From positions 3,754,501 to 3,818,500 of the forward strand of contig NZ_CP108494.1 of assembly GCF_041435435.1 (NCBI RefSeq): DNA of 64,000 nt, given 5' to 3'. This document shows, one piece after another, positions 35,761 through 44,524 of this stretch (the stretch's first letter is position 1; the number at the start of each line of letters is the position of its first letter). The position numbers were made by a program, and so were the translations under genes. The notes under the pieces are model-generated. The model did not search any database. It was not told the DNA's origin and saw only the letters and a program-made list of their open reading frames with translations. Source of the stretch: Streptomyces sp. NBC_01241. GTDB taxonomy: Bacteria; Actinomycetota; Actinomycetes; Streptomycetales; Streptomycetaceae.

Positions 35761-35802
35761 ATCGAGGATCGAGGATCGGGGATCGGGGATCGGGGATCGG
35801 GG
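35761..35802. repeat. ATCGRGG x6 heptamer array
   Basis: Six heptamers (ATCGAGG twice, ATCGGGG four times) run tandemly, with degenerate copies on either side. The array lies between the binding-protein start and the permease stop, inside a presumed operon. Confidence 0.85.
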
Positions 35803-35842
35803 ATCGAAGGTCCGGGGGCCGGGGGCCGGGGGGGCGGGGGCG

Positions 35843-36517
35843 TCATGCCGTCCTGCGGCGGCGCAGCGGTGACAGCAGCCGGTCCAGACCCACCAGCACC
35901 GCCTCCACCAGCAGGGCGAGTACGGCGACGAGCAACGCCCCCGCGACCACCTGCGGTGTGTTGTACGTGTTGAATCCGGCGGTGATGATCCGGCCGAGGC
36001 CGCCCTGGCCGACCATCGCGGCGATCGTCGCCGTGGCGACCACCTGGACCGCGGCCGAGCGCAGCCCGGTCATGATCATCGGGTAGGCCAGCGGCAGCTC
36101 GACCCGCACGAAGAGCTGGCCGCCGGACATTCCCATGCCCCGCGCCGCCTCGGCCACCGACCGGTCGACCTCCGTCATCCCGACATAGGCGTTGGTGAGC
36201 AGCGGCGGCACGGCGAACAGCACCAGCGCGGTGATCGTCGGCACGTATCCGGCGTTGCGCAGCGGCGAGACCATGAAGAGGGCCAGCACCGCGAAGACCG
36301 GAACCGCCCGCCCCACATTGGAGATGTTGACGGCCAGCGCACCCCCCTTCCCGATGTGCCCGAGGTACAGGGCGACCGGCAGCGCGATCACACAGGCCAG
36401 GGCGAGCGCGACACCGCTGACGTACAGATGCTCGGCGAGCCGGTGGGCCGCCCCGCTCTCCCCCGTCCAGTTGGCGCCGGTCGTGAGCCAGGTCCAGGCC
36501 TCGCCGAGAACTCCCAT
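35843..36517 (-). CDS. Osmoprotectant ABC transporter permease
   Basis: This 224-aa inner-membrane permease of the OpuCB/OpuCD type has about five to six transmembrane segments. A BPD_transp_1 EAA-type loop lies at about 125-145 (DRSVAEAARGMGMSGGQLFV), which docks on the ATPase. It is encoded 3 nt after the upstream permease, with which it forms a heterodimeric channel. Confidence 0.92.
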   Translation of the reverse strand: MGVLGEAWTWLTTGANWTGESGAAHRLAEHLYVSGVALALACVIALPVALYLGHIGKGGALAVNISNVGRAVPVFAVLALFMVSPLRNAGYVPTITALVLFAVPPLLTNAYVGMTEVDRSVAEAARGMGMSGGQLFVRVELPLAYPMIMTGLRSAAVQVVATATIAAMVGQGGLGRIITAGFNTYNTPQVVAGALLVAVLALLVEAVLVGLDRLLSPLRRRRTA

Positions 36518-36520
36518 CGT

Positions 36521-37243
36521 TCAGACCGCCTTTGCCGTGGCACCCGCGACCGCACTCTCGCCCGCGCGAGTGGTACGTATTCGGGTCCAGGGGGTCAACA
36601 GCCGCTGGAGGCCCAGCAGCAGCAGATCGGCGACGACCGCGAGCAGTACGCACAGGACCGACGCGGTGAGCACCTGGGCCTTGAAGAAGCTGGGCAGGGC
36701 GTCCCCTATGAGGTTGCCCAGGCCGCCTCTGCCGATGATCGATCCGACCGTCGTCAGCGCGATCGTCGAGACGGTGGCGATCCGTATACCTGCCATCAAC
36801 GCGGGCATGGCAAGAGGGAGTTCGACCTCCCACAGCAGCCGGACCGGCCCATAGCCCATCCCCTTCGCGGCTTCCTTCGCCTCCTGCGGAACCGCTTCGA
36901 GGCCCGCCAGGATGTTCCGCACGAGAATGGTCAGGGAATACAGCACCAGGCCGGTGACGACCAGCGCCGCGGAGAGACCGAACAGCGGCAGCAGCAGCGA
37001 GAACATCGCGAGGGAAGGCACGGTGTACAGCACCGTGGTCAGCCCCAGCACCGGTCCGGCGAAGCGGCGGCTGCGGCGGGCGACCAGCGCCAGCGGAAAC
37101 GCCACCACGAGCCCGATCAGCACCGAGACCACGGTGATCCAGATGTGCTGGACCGTCGCATCGGTCAACTCCTGGCTGCGGGAACGGAGATACTCCCCGC
37201 AGATCCAGTCGTTCGTGACCATGCAGTTCTGTGCAGCAGCCAT
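36521..37243 (-). CDS. Osmoprotectant ABC transporter permease
   Basis: This 240-aa permease pairs with the one at 35843-36517. It has about five to six membrane segments and an EAA loop (PQEAKEAAKGMGYGPVRLLW). The N-terminus MAAAQNCMVTNDWICGEYLR is unusual in holding two cysteines before the first membrane helix. It is the first gene of the leftward operon and is divergent from the ATPase gene, with a 162-nt shared promoter region. Confidence 0.92.
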   Translation of the reverse strand: MAAAQNCMVTNDWICGEYLRSRSQELTDATVQHIWITVVSVLIGLVVAFPLALVARRSRRFAGPVLGLTTVLYTVPSLAMFSLLLPLFGLSAALVVTGLVLYSLTILVRNILAGLEAVPQEAKEAAKGMGYGPVRLLWEVELPLAMPALMAGIRIATVSTIALTTVGSIIGRGGLGNLIGDALPSFFKAQVLTASVLCVLLAVVADLLLLGLQRLLTPWTRIRTTRAGESAVAGATAKAV

Positions 37244-37405
37244 CCGTCCCCCACCTCCCGATTACCGCTCGTACCGAAGTGCCGAAGCACCGGCGCACCC
37301 GAAGTACCGATGTCCAGCGACCCTATCCCCGACCACTGACAATCGCCGAGGCCGTTGTATTCCAGCAACATGTCCTTCACAGAACACGCGCGACAATGGG
37401 GAACC

Positions 37406-38596
37406 ATGATCCGTTTCGAGCACGTCACCAAGCGGTACGCGGACGGCACCACCGCCGTCGACGACCTTTCCTTCGAGGTCGCCGAGGGTGAACTGGTCAC
37501 GCTCGTCGGACCGTCGGGCTGCGGCAAGACGACCACCATGAAGATGGTGAACCGGCTGATCGAACCGACCGGGGGCCGGATATTCCTCGACGGGGACGAC
37601 ATATCCGCCATCGACCCCGTCCAACTGCGCCGCCGCATCGGCTATGTGATCCAGCAGGTGGGCCTCTTCCCGCACCGTACGGTCCTGGAAAACACCGCGA
37701 CCGTTCCCCACCTCCTCGGCTGGAAACGGGGAAAGGGCCGCGAGCGCGCGGCAGAACTCCTCGACCTGGTCGGACTTGATCCTTCCGTTTATGGCGACCG
37801 CTATCCGGAACAGCTCTCCGGCGGTCAGCGCCAACGCGTGGGCGTGGCAAGGGCGCTGGCCGCCGACCCGCCCGTACTGCTGATGGACGAGCCTTTCGGC
37901 GCGGTCGATCCCGTCGTACGGGAACGGCTGCAGAACGAATTCCTTAATCTCCAGGAACAGGTCCGTAAAACCGTGTTGTTCGTCACGCACGACATCGAGG
38001 AAGCGGTCCGGCTCGGTGACCGTATCGCCGTCTACGGACAGGGCTCGATCGAACAGTTCGACTCACCGGCGACCGTGCTCGGCGCGCCCGCCACTCCCTA
38101 TGTGGCGGACTTCGTGGGCGCCGACCGCGGCCTCAAACGCCTCTCCGTGACCCCCATCGAGGTGGGCGACCTCGACCAGCCACCGGTCGTCCACCTCGAC
38201 GACTCCCTGTCGAGGGCAACCGAACGGCTGCGGGCCGAAGGGGCGCGTTGGGCCGTCGTGCTGGACGGCAAGGACAATCTGCACGGCTGGATCCCGGCCG
38301 ACGCCACCACCATCACCGCGGCCAAGGACACGGTGCGCGCCCACGCCCGCAGGATGGAGGCGTGGCTGCCCGTCGGTGCCCCGCTCAAACAGGCGTTCGC
38401 CACCATGCTCCAGCACGACGCCGGCTGGATCGCCGTCATCGACAAGGAGAGCACCGGCCGCTTCCTCGGCGTACTCACCCCGGCCCGGCTCCATGAGGCG
38501 CTGCGCCGCTCGATCGACGCGGACGCGCAGGACGTCCCACGGGCCGAGGTCGCCGTCGAGACGGTGGAGAGCATCACCAAGACCGCCTCACGGTGA
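37406..38596 (+). CDS. Osmoprotectant ABC transporter ATPase with CBS domains
   Basis: The 396-aa ATPase of the OpuCA/ProV type has Walker A GPSGCGKTT near 37-45, signature LSGGQRQRVGVARALA, Walker B VLLMDEPFGAVD and a His switch in FVTHDIEEAV. After the ATPase domain, about residues 255-380 form tandem CBS motifs (DDSLSRATERLRAEG..., AFATMLQHDAGWIAVI), which in OpuA act as ionic-strength sensors. The ATG at 37406 gives MIRFEHVTKRYADG, the exact ABC start. It is divergent from the permease operon, so the four subunits share one intergenic control region. Confidence 0.94.
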   Translation: MIRFEHVTKRYADGTTAVDDLSFEVAEGELVTLVGPSGCGKTTTMKMVNRLIEPTGGRIFLDGDDISAIDPVQLRRRIGYVIQQVGLFPHRTVLENTATVPHLLGWKRGKGRERAAELLDLVGLDPSVYGDRYPEQLSGGQRQRVGVARALAADPPVLLMDEPFGAVDPVVRERLQNEFLNLQEQVRKTVLFVTHDIEEAVRLGDRIAVYGQGSIEQFDSPATVLGAPATPYVADFVGADRGLKRLSVTPIEVGDLDQPPVVHLDDSLSRATERLRAEGARWAVVLDGKDNLHGWIPADATTITAAKDTVRAHARRMEAWLPVGAPLKQAFATMLQHDAGWIAVIDKESTGRFLGVLTPARLHEALRRSIDADAQDVPRAEVAVETVESITKTASR

Positions 38597-38697
38597 GCCG
38601 GGAGCGGGGGGCCGGTGAGCCGGGAGCCGGAGGCCGTGGCCGGCAGCCGGTGAGCCGGAGGCCGGTGAGCCAGCAGCCGGAGGCCGGTGAGCCGGTG
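38591..38697. repeat. Imperfect CCGGTGAGCC repeats after the ATPase gene
   Basis: Five copies of (C)CGGTGAGCC(G) with Gly/Ala-type GC-rich spacers begin in the ATPase stop codon region and continue towards the convergent esterase gene. No clean terminator is seen. Confidence 0.6.
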
Positions 38698-38748
38698 CCT
38701 GGGGCAGGAACCGGGACCTGCCCCACCTCGTCGCGCTCCGTCCCCGGA

Positions 38749-39870
38749 TCAGCTCTCGCTCAGCCGGCTGCTCATCCAGTCCAGCGCCGAAGGAATCTCT
38801 CGCCGCCAGGTGTTGAAGTTGTGCCCACCGCTGTCGAGCACGATCGACGAAGCCTGGGCGGGCGGCTTCACCTTGCTGAGGAACCGCATCGTGGAGTGGT
38901 AGTTCCCCTCGCCGTGCTTGGAGGTCGTGACCAGGAACGACGAGTCGGGCTGCGGCAGGTTGTCCAGGCTCCACATCAGATCGGAGCGCTCACGCGCGCT
39001 CTGGTCGCCGTGGAAGAGGTCGCCGGTCGTCGGGTCCTCGGCCGCCTTGTAGTACGCGGAGAGCCCGGCGCTCGCGGCGAACCGGTCCGGGTGATGGAGC
39101 CCGATCTTCAGCGCACAGTAGCCGCCGGTCGAATTGCCCATGATGCCCCAGTTGCGGGCCAGCTTTCCGACCCGGTACGCATCCGAGACCACCTGCGGCA
39201 GATCTTCGGCGAAGAACGTCTCGGTCTGCGGCCCGCCCTTCACGTTCACGCACTCGGTGTCCCGCGGCGGCGCCACCGTCGGCCGCAGCATCACCAGGAT
39301 CACCGGCTGCGACCGGCCGGCCTCCACCCGATCGCGTGCGGTCCGCGGATAATCAAGGCCCTTCAGGAGGTTCTCCGAGGCACCCGGGTAGCCGGTGAGA
39401 ACCACCACCGCGGGGAACTTCCGGTGGGCGAACGCCGGCCGGAAGTACTCCGGCGGCAGATACACGTACGCCGAACTCTCGATCTTCGACCGCCGCCCCG
39501 AGATCACGACCTTGTCGATCCGGCCGCTCACGGCGGGCTGCGAACTGCGAGGCCCGTCCGGCAGCTGCGTCCCGACCCGGACGATGTTCTTGGCGGCCAG
39601 CGTTCCGGCCGCGTGGTCCGTGACCACCCCCAGATCCTGCTTCTGCCCGAACAGATCGGCCCAGGAACCGTAGAAGAGGAAGGAGTTGTTGGCCACCAGC
39701 CCGACAGTGACGAAGACCGTCACCTGAGTAGCCAGCAGCAGGCCGACCCTGCCGAACACCGCGGGCACGCTGCGCCGGGCCAGCCGTGGCCAGAGCCAGA
39801 CCGTGGCACCGAAGAACACCACGGCCAGCACGATGGCCAGCGCCAAGAACGTCTTGCTGGTAAGACCCAT
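38749..39870 (-). CDS. Membrane-anchored alpha/beta hydrolase (esterase D/antigen 85-like)
   Basis: The 373-aa protein has two or three N-terminal transmembrane segments (about residues 8-80, GLTSKTFLALAIVLAVVFFG, and TVFVTVGLVANNSF). An external alpha/beta-hydrolase domain follows with PAVVVLTGYPG, the nucleophile motif GNSTGGYCALKIG and a C-terminal GGHNFNTW carrying the catalytic His. Related proteins act on cell-envelope lipids or esters. The ATG at 39870 starts the first membrane helix; the 5' extension is unsupported. It is divergent from the lysyltransferase gene, and in S. coelicolor I recall both as part of the SigE envelope-stress regulon. Confidence 0.88.
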   Translation of the reverse strand: MGLTSKTFLALAIVLAVVFFGATVWLWPRLARRSVPAVFGRVGLLLATQVTVFVTVGLVANNSFLFYGSWADLFGQKQDLGVVTDHAAGTLAAKNIVRVGTQLPDGPRSSQPAVSGRIDKVVISGRRSKIESSAYVYLPPEYFRPAFAHRKFPAVVVLTGYPGASENLLKGLDYPRTARDRVEAGRSQPVILVMLRPTVAPPRDTECVNVKGGPQTETFFAEDLPQVVSDAYRVGKLARNWGIMGNSTGGYCALKIGLHHPDRFAASAGLSAYYKAAEDPTTGDLFHGDQSARERSDLMWSLDNLPQPDSSFLVTTSKHGEGNYHSTMRFLSKVKPPAQASSIVLDSGGHNFNTWRREIPSALDWMSSRLSES

Positions 39871-40011
39871 GGGGGGGTGCGCTTTCTTGTCTGGAATTTT
39901 CCGGCCAACGGGTGAACCCCCGCCGCGGAAGCCTCGTCCTACAGGTCGCACATCGTCCGGAAGGCCCTCGGCCGAAGGACTCAAGAATCTCTCGCGGAAC
40001 CACGGGAAGCG

Positions 40012-41853
40012 ATGTCTGTCACGCTAGATGGGGATAAATCAGGATCGGTTCCGAGTCCTGTACGTAAGTTCGTACGGGGCCCGCGACCCGGTTCAGTACC
40101 GGCACTGGTCGGTACCGCCTGCACCGTCGTCGGCCTGGTCGATGTCGCCGCGGGTGTCTTCCCACGCTTCCGGAACAGCCGGATGCATACCCTCGCCGAG
40201 GTGCTCCCAGGCGCCCTCGGACCGTTCGCCGCCGCTCTCTCCCTGAGCGCGGGCGTCCTGCTGCTGCTCCTCGCGCACGGCCTGAAGCGGCACAAGCGGC
40301 GGGCCTGGCGGGCGGCCGTCGTACTGCTGCCGGCCGGCGCGCTGGCGCAGTTCGTCTACCGGCACTCGGTGATCGGCACGCTCGTCTCGCTCGCGCTCTG
40401 CCTGCTGCTGGTCCGCCATCGCGGTGAATTCGCCGCGCTCCCCGATCCCAGGAGCCGCTGGCGGGCCCTGGCAAACTTCGTGCTCCTCGGCGCGGGTTCG
40501 CTCGGACTGGGCCTGATCGTCGTCAGCGTCCACCCCGGCCGCGTCGTGGGGAGCCCCAGCGTCGCCGACCGTCTCCAGCACGTGCTGTACGGGCTGTTCG
40601 GCTTCGAAGGCCCCGTCGAGTACGCCGGAGTCACCTCCTGGACCGTGGCGTACTCGCTCGGCGCCCTCGGTCTGCTGACCGCCGTCACCACCATCTACCT
40701 GGCCTTCCGCCCCGAGCACCCGGCCGCCCGCCTCACCGAGGACGACGAGGCCCGGCTGCGCGGCCTGCTGGAGAAGCACGGCGGCCGCGACTCGCTCGGC
40801 CACTTCGCGCTCCGCCGCGACAAGGCCGTCGTGTTCTCCCCCAGCGGCAAGGCCGCCGTCTGCTACCGCGTCGTGTCGGGGGTGATGCTGGCGAGCGGCG
40901 ACCCGATCGGTGACGTGGAGGCCTGGCCCGGCGCCATCGAGCGCTTCATGGACGAGGCCAAGGCCCACTCCTGGACCCCTGCCGTGATGGGCTGCAGCGA
41001 GACCGGCGGCGAGGTCTGGACCCGCGAGACCGGACTCGACGCGCTGGAACTGGGCGACGAGGCGGTGGTGGATGTCGCGGATTTCTCGCTCGCCGGGCGC
41101 GCGATGCGCAACGTACGCCAGATGGTGAAGCGCATTGAACGTCTTGGCTACGAGACCCGGGTCCGGCGCGTCCGCGACATCGGCGAGGCCGAACTGGACC
41201 GCATCCGGCTGGCCGCCGCCGACTGGCGCGGCACGGACAACGAGCGCGGCTTCTCCATGGCGCTCGGCCGGATCGGCGACCCGGCCGACGGGGACTGCGT
41301 CATCGCCACCGCCCACAAGGCCGACGAACACACCGCCGACTCCCCGTACGGCGACCTGAAGGCCGTGCTCCACTTCGTCCCGTGGGGCGATGACGGCATG
41401 TCCCTCGATCTGATGCGCCGCGACCGCTCCGCCGACCCCGGCATGAACGAGCTGCTGATCGTCGCCGCCCTGCAGGAGTCCTCCCGGCTCGCCGTCGAAC
41501 ACGTATCGCTGAACTTCGCGATGTTCCGCTCGGCGCTCGCCCGCGGCGAGAAGCTGGGTGCGGGACCGGTGCTGCGGACCTGGCGGGGACTGCTGATCTT
41601 TCTGTCGCGCTGGTTCCAGATCGAGTCGCTGTACAAGTTCAACGCCAAGTTCCGGCCCCGCTGGGAGCCCCGTTTCGTGGTGTACCGCGCCGCCCGCGAC
41701 CTGCCCCGCATCTCCCTCGCGGCCATGCAGGCGGAGGGCTTCGTGAACCTCGCGCTGCCCCGTCCCTTCGCCCGCCGGTTCCCGCGCCGCCGGCCCCGCC
41801 CCTGCGCCCACACCCCTGCGCCGGGCCAGGAGCACCACGCCCGCGCGGCGTAA
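40012..41853 (+). CDS. MprF-like phosphatidylglycerol lysyltransferase (DUF2156)
   Basis: The 613-aa protein combines about six N-terminal transmembrane segments (residues 30-235) with a soluble C-terminal DUF2156/aminoacyl-phospholipid synthase domain (about 250-580). That domain carries GLLEKHGGRDSLGHFALRRD, GDPIGDV and EHVSLNFAMFRSALARG. MprF enzymes transfer lysine or alanine from tRNA to phosphatidylglycerol, making the membrane less negative and resistant to cationic peptides. The membrane part is shorter than in the full flippase type, so lipid flipping may be limited. The ATG at 40012 is preceded by GGAAG; there is no other in-frame start until about 40192. The tail is Arg/Pro/His-rich. 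Confidence 0.88.
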   Translation: MSVTLDGDKSGSVPSPVRKFVRGPRPGSVPALVGTACTVVGLVDVAAGVFPRFRNSRMHTLAEVLPGALGPFAAALSLSAGVLLLLLAHGLKRHKRRAWRAAVVLLPAGALAQFVYRHSVIGTLVSLALCLLLVRHRGEFAALPDPRSRWRALANFVLLGAGSLGLGLIVVSVHPGRVVGSPSVADRLQHVLYGLFGFEGPVEYAGVTSWTVAYSLGALGLLTAVTTIYLAFRPEHPAARLTEDDEARLRGLLEKHGGRDSLGHFALRRDKAVVFSPSGKAAVCYRVVSGVMLASGDPIGDVEAWPGAIERFMDEAKAHSWTPAVMGCSETGGEVWTRETGLDALELGDEAVVDVADFSLAGRAMRNVRQMVKRIERLGYETRVRRVRDIGEAELDRIRLAAADWRGTDNERGFSMALGRIGDPADGDCVIATAHKADEHTADSPYGDLKAVLHFVPWGDDGMSLDLMRRDRSADPGMNELLIVAALQESSRLAVEHVSLNFAMFRSALARGEKLGAGPVLRTWRGLLIFLSRWFQIESLYKFNAKFRPRWEPRFVVYRAARDLPRISLAAMQAEGFVNLALPRPFARRFPRRRPRPCAHTPAPGQEHHARAA

Positions 41854-41883
41854 CAGCACGCCGTGCGGGCCTACGCTGGTCGC

Positions 41884-42744
41884 ATGAGTACGTTGCGTGG
41901 ACGAGGCACGGTCCGAGGCCTGCCGGAGTGGGACCGCTGCGCGGTCATGGGTGTCGTCAATGTGACCCCGGACTCCTTCTCCGACGGGGGCCGCTGGTTC
42001 GACACCACGGCCGCGATCAAACACGGCCTCGACCTGGTCGCCGAGGGCGCCGACCTGATCGACGTCGGCGGCGAGTCGACCCGCCCCGGCGCCAGCCGGG
42101 TGGACGCCTCGGAGGAGCTGCGGCGCGTGGTCCCGGTGGTCAGGGGCCTGGCGTCCGAAGGGGTCACGGTCTCCGTCGACACGATGCGGGCCCGGGTCGC
42201 CGAGGAGTCGGTCGCGGCCGGAGCCGCCCTGGTCAACGACGTGAGCGGCGGTCTCGCCGACCCGGACATGGTCGGTGTCGTCGCGGCAGCCGGCGCGCCG
42301 TTCGTCGTGATGCACTGGCGTGGCTTCAGCCAGTCCATGAACAGCCGCGCGGTGTACGAGGACGTCGTCGCCGAAGTCGTCACGGAGCTGCGGGAACGGA
42401 TGGACGCCGTGATCGCGGGCGGTGTCGCCCCGGAACGGATCGTGATCGACCCCGGTCTCGGCTTCGCCAAGGACGCCGGCCACGACCTCGCCCTTGTCGC
42501 CCACCTGGACGAACTGCGCGACCTGGGCCGCCCGCTGCTGGTCGCCGCCTCCCGCAAGCGCTTCCTCGGCCACGTGCTGGCCGGCGAGGGCGCCGCCCCG
42601 CCACCCGCCCGCGAACGCGACGCCGCCACCGCGGCGATCTCCGCGCTCTCCGCCCACGCCGGCGCCTGGGCCGTCCGGGTCCACGAGGTCCGGGCCACGG
42701 CCGACGCCGTACGGGTCGCCCGCGCAGTCGAGGGAGCCGCGTGA
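41884..42744 (+). CDS. folP: Dihydropteroate synthase FolP
   Basis: FolP joins para-aminobenzoate to the pterin diphosphate and is the sulfonamide target. The 286-aa TIM barrel shows MGVVNVTPDSFSDGG (pterin loop), DVGGESTRPGA and the phosphate-site end VAASRKRFLG. The ATG at 41884 has TACGCT about 9 nt before it and no Shine-Dalgarno, consistent with a leaderless message. It overlaps the NTF2-like gene by 4 nt (GTGA) and heads the folP-ntf2-folB-folK-DUF3180 series. It is a complete, typical enzyme. Confidence 0.96.
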   Translation: MSTLRGRGTVRGLPEWDRCAVMGVVNVTPDSFSDGGRWFDTTAAIKHGLDLVAEGADLIDVGGESTRPGASRVDASEELRRVVPVVRGLASEGVTVSVDTMRARVAEESVAAGAALVNDVSGGLADPDMVGVVAAAGAPFVVMHWRGFSQSMNSRAVYEDVVAEVVTELRERMDAVIAGGVAPERIVIDPGLGFAKDAGHDLALVAHLDELRDLGRPLLVAASRKRFLGHVLAGEGAAPPPARERDAATAAISALSAHAGAWAVRVHEVRATADAVRVARAVEGAA

Positions 42745-43220
42745 GCGGGCGCGACGAGCACGCGGAGGCGGCCGCCGACATCGCGGCCGTCGAGCAGGCC
42801 AACACCGCCTTCTACGAGGCGATGGAACGCGGCGACTTCGAGGAACTCTCCGGGCTCTGGCTGCCCGGCGAGGACCTCACCGTCTCCTGCGTGCACCCCG
42901 GCTGGCCGGTGCTCACCGGGCGCGGCGAGGTACTGCGCAGTTACGCCCTGATCATGGCGAACACCGAGTACATCCAGTTCTTCCTGACCGATGTCGGGAT
43001 CTCCATGACCGGCGACACGGCCCTGGTGACCTGCACCGAGAACATCCTCAGCGGCGGCCCCGCGGAGGACGGCAACGCGCTCGGACCGCTGGTCGGCCAA
43101 CTCGTCGTGGCCACCAATGTGTTCCGGCGCACGCCGGACGGCTGGAAGCTCTGGTCCCACCACGGCTCGCCCGTACTCACCGAATCCGACGACGAGGACG
43201 AGGAAGAAAGCCCGTCCTGA
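42741..43220 (+). CDS. NTF2-like (SnoaL-type fold) protein of the folate operon
   Basis: The 159-aa protein has a cone-shaped NTF2-like fold pattern: an N-terminal helix (DIAAVEQANTAFYEAMERGD), GLWLPGEDLTVSCVHPGWP and curved sheet strands (ATNVFRRTPDGWKLWSHHGS). It ends in an acidic DDEDEEE tail. The family has many uses, and its role next to folP is unknown; a ligand-binding or chaperone role in folate synthesis is possible. The GTG start overlaps the folP stop by 4 nt, so it is coupled to folP. From memory the arrangement is conserved in streptomycetes (SCO3399). Confidence 0.85.
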   Translation: MSGRDEHAEAAADIAAVEQANTAFYEAMERGDFEELSGLWLPGEDLTVSCVHPGWPVLTGRGEVLRSYALIMANTEYIQFFLTDVGISMTGDTALVTCTENILSGGPAEDGNALGPLVGQLVVATNVFRRTPDGWKLWSHHGSPVLTESDDEDEEESPS

Positions 43221-43412
43221 CGAGAACATCCGCGCGACGGGGGGTTGGAAGCGGGTGATGGGGGTAATAGCGGGTACCAGTCGCGCGGGGCCCTGTCCAT
43301 AGCCCCCGCGGGCGGGCACTGTCGGTGCTCGCAGGTAGATTCGAGAGTGAGAACAAGGCCGTCCGCACGCGGCCGCGTGTCTCTACGCCCAACGACAGCA
43401 GGAGTGATTCGC

Positions 43413-43772
43413 GTGGATCGTGTCGCGCTGCGCGGCCTCAAGGCCCGTGGACACCATGGCGTCTTCCCCCGGGAACGGGAAGAGGGCCAGACGTTCATCG
43501 TGGACCTGATCCTAGGCCTCGACACCCGCCCCGCGGCAGCCGCCGACGACCTGACGAAGACCGTGCACTACGGCATCGTCGCCGAGGAAGTCGTCGACGT
43601 GGTGCAGGGGGAACCGGTCGACCTGATCGAAACGCTCGCGGAGCGCATCGCCCAGAGGTGCCTCAAGCACGAAGGAGTCGAGGAGGTGGAGGTCGTGGTG
43701 CACAAGCCGGACGCGCCGATCACCGTCCCCTTCGACGATGTGACCATCACCATCACCCGGAGCCGAGTATGA
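43413..43772 (+). CDS. folB: Dihydroneopterin aldolase FolB
   Basis: FolB cleaves dihydroneopterin to hydroxymethyl-dihydropterin and glycolaldehyde. The 119-aa protein shows the family elements LRGLKARGHHGVFPREREEG, VHYGIVAEEVVDVV, LIETLAERIA (catalytic Glu) and a C-terminal KPDAPI with the catalytic Lys. The start is GTG 43413 with AGGAG upstream; a longer frame starts at 43245 without support. Its stop overlaps the folK ATG by 4 nt (ATGA). It acts just before FolK in the folate pathway. Confidence 0.94.
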   Translation: MDRVALRGLKARGHHGVFPREREEGQTFIVDLILGLDTRPAAAADDLTKTVHYGIVAEEVVDVVQGEPVDLIETLAERIAQRCLKHEGVEEVEVVVHKPDAPITVPFDDVTITITRSRV

Positions 43773-44380
43773 GTGCATTTTCCACCGAAGGGCAGAGCGA
43801 CCCGACCGTACAGCCGGTGCCCGCCTCCGTGGTCGAGCAGGTGGACGCCGCGGACATCACCCTCTCCAACCCCAAACGCGCCGTGATCTCCCTGGGCGCC
43901 AATCTCGGCAACCGCCTGGAGACCCTCCAGGGCGCCATAGACGCCCTGGAAGACACCCCCGGCCTGCGGGTCAAAGCTGTCTCCCCGGTCTACGAGACCG
44001 AGCCCTGGGGCGTCGCTCCCGGCTCCCAGCCCTCGTACTTCAACGCGGTGATCGTGGTGAAGACGACACTCCCTCCGTCCTCGCTCCTGGAACGCGGCCA
44101 GGCCGTCGAAGAGGCTTTCGAACGGGTCCGCGAGGAGCGCTGGGGCCCGCGCACCATCGACGTCGACATCGTCGCGTACGCGGACGTCGTCTCCGACGAC
44201 CCCTCGCTCACCCTCCCCCACCCCCGGGCCCATGAGCGGGCCTTCGTCCTCGCCCCGTGGCACGACGTCGACCCCGAGGCACAGCTGCCCGGCGCCGGCC
44301 CCGTCTCGGAGCTGCTGGCCGGTCTCGGCCGTGAGGGCGTACTGCCCCGGACCGATCTGGAACTCCGGCTGCCCGAGTAG
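43769..44380 (+). CDS. folK: 2-amino-4-hydroxy-6-hydroxymethyldihydropteridine pyrophosphokinase FolK
   Basis: FolK transfers pyrophosphate from ATP to hydroxymethyl-dihydropterin, giving the substrate for FolP. The 203-aa protein has SLGANLGNRLETLQ, ETEPWGV, the signature RWGPRTIDVDIV and PHPRAHERAFVLAPW. The first 35 residues are an extra flexible segment relative to the E. coli enzyme. It overlaps folB by 4 nt. A heptamer repeat array lies after it, before the DUF3180 gene. Confidence 0.95.
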   Translation: MSAFSTEGQSDPTVQPVPASVVEQVDAADITLSNPKRAVISLGANLGNRLETLQGAIDALEDTPGLRVKAVSPVYETEPWGVAPGSQPSYFNAVIVVKTTLPPSSLLERGQAVEEAFERVREERWGPRTIDVDIVAYADVVSDDPSLTLPHPRAHERAFVLAPWHDVDPEAQLPGAGPVSELLAGLGREGVLPRTDLELRLPE

Positions 44381-44436
44381 TCGTTAGGCTCAACGGACAC
44401 GGAACGGTGGCGGCACACACCACGGACGACCGACCG

Positions 44437-44485
44437 ACCACTGACCACTGACCACTGACCACTGACCACTGACCACTGACCACTG
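44437..44485. repeat. ACCACTG x7 heptamer array
   Basis: Seven perfect head-to-tail ACCACTG units (49 bp) lie between folK and the DUF3180 gene, 40 nt before the latter's start. It has the form of a simple-sequence (VNTR-like) locus. Confidence 0.9.
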
Positions 44486-44524
44486 ACGGCACGGACGCAC
44501 CGACGGCGAAGGGCGGATCACTCG

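Noticed and set aside
39996..40027. A SigE-type promoter (GGAAC plus GTC) before the MprF-like gene
   Set aside because: The spacing fits, but transcription would start inside the reading frame (start 40012), and no alternative start exists until about 40192.
44437..44485. CRISPR array
   Set aside because: The units are 7 bp with no unique spacers; this is a simple tandem repeat. No cas genes are present.
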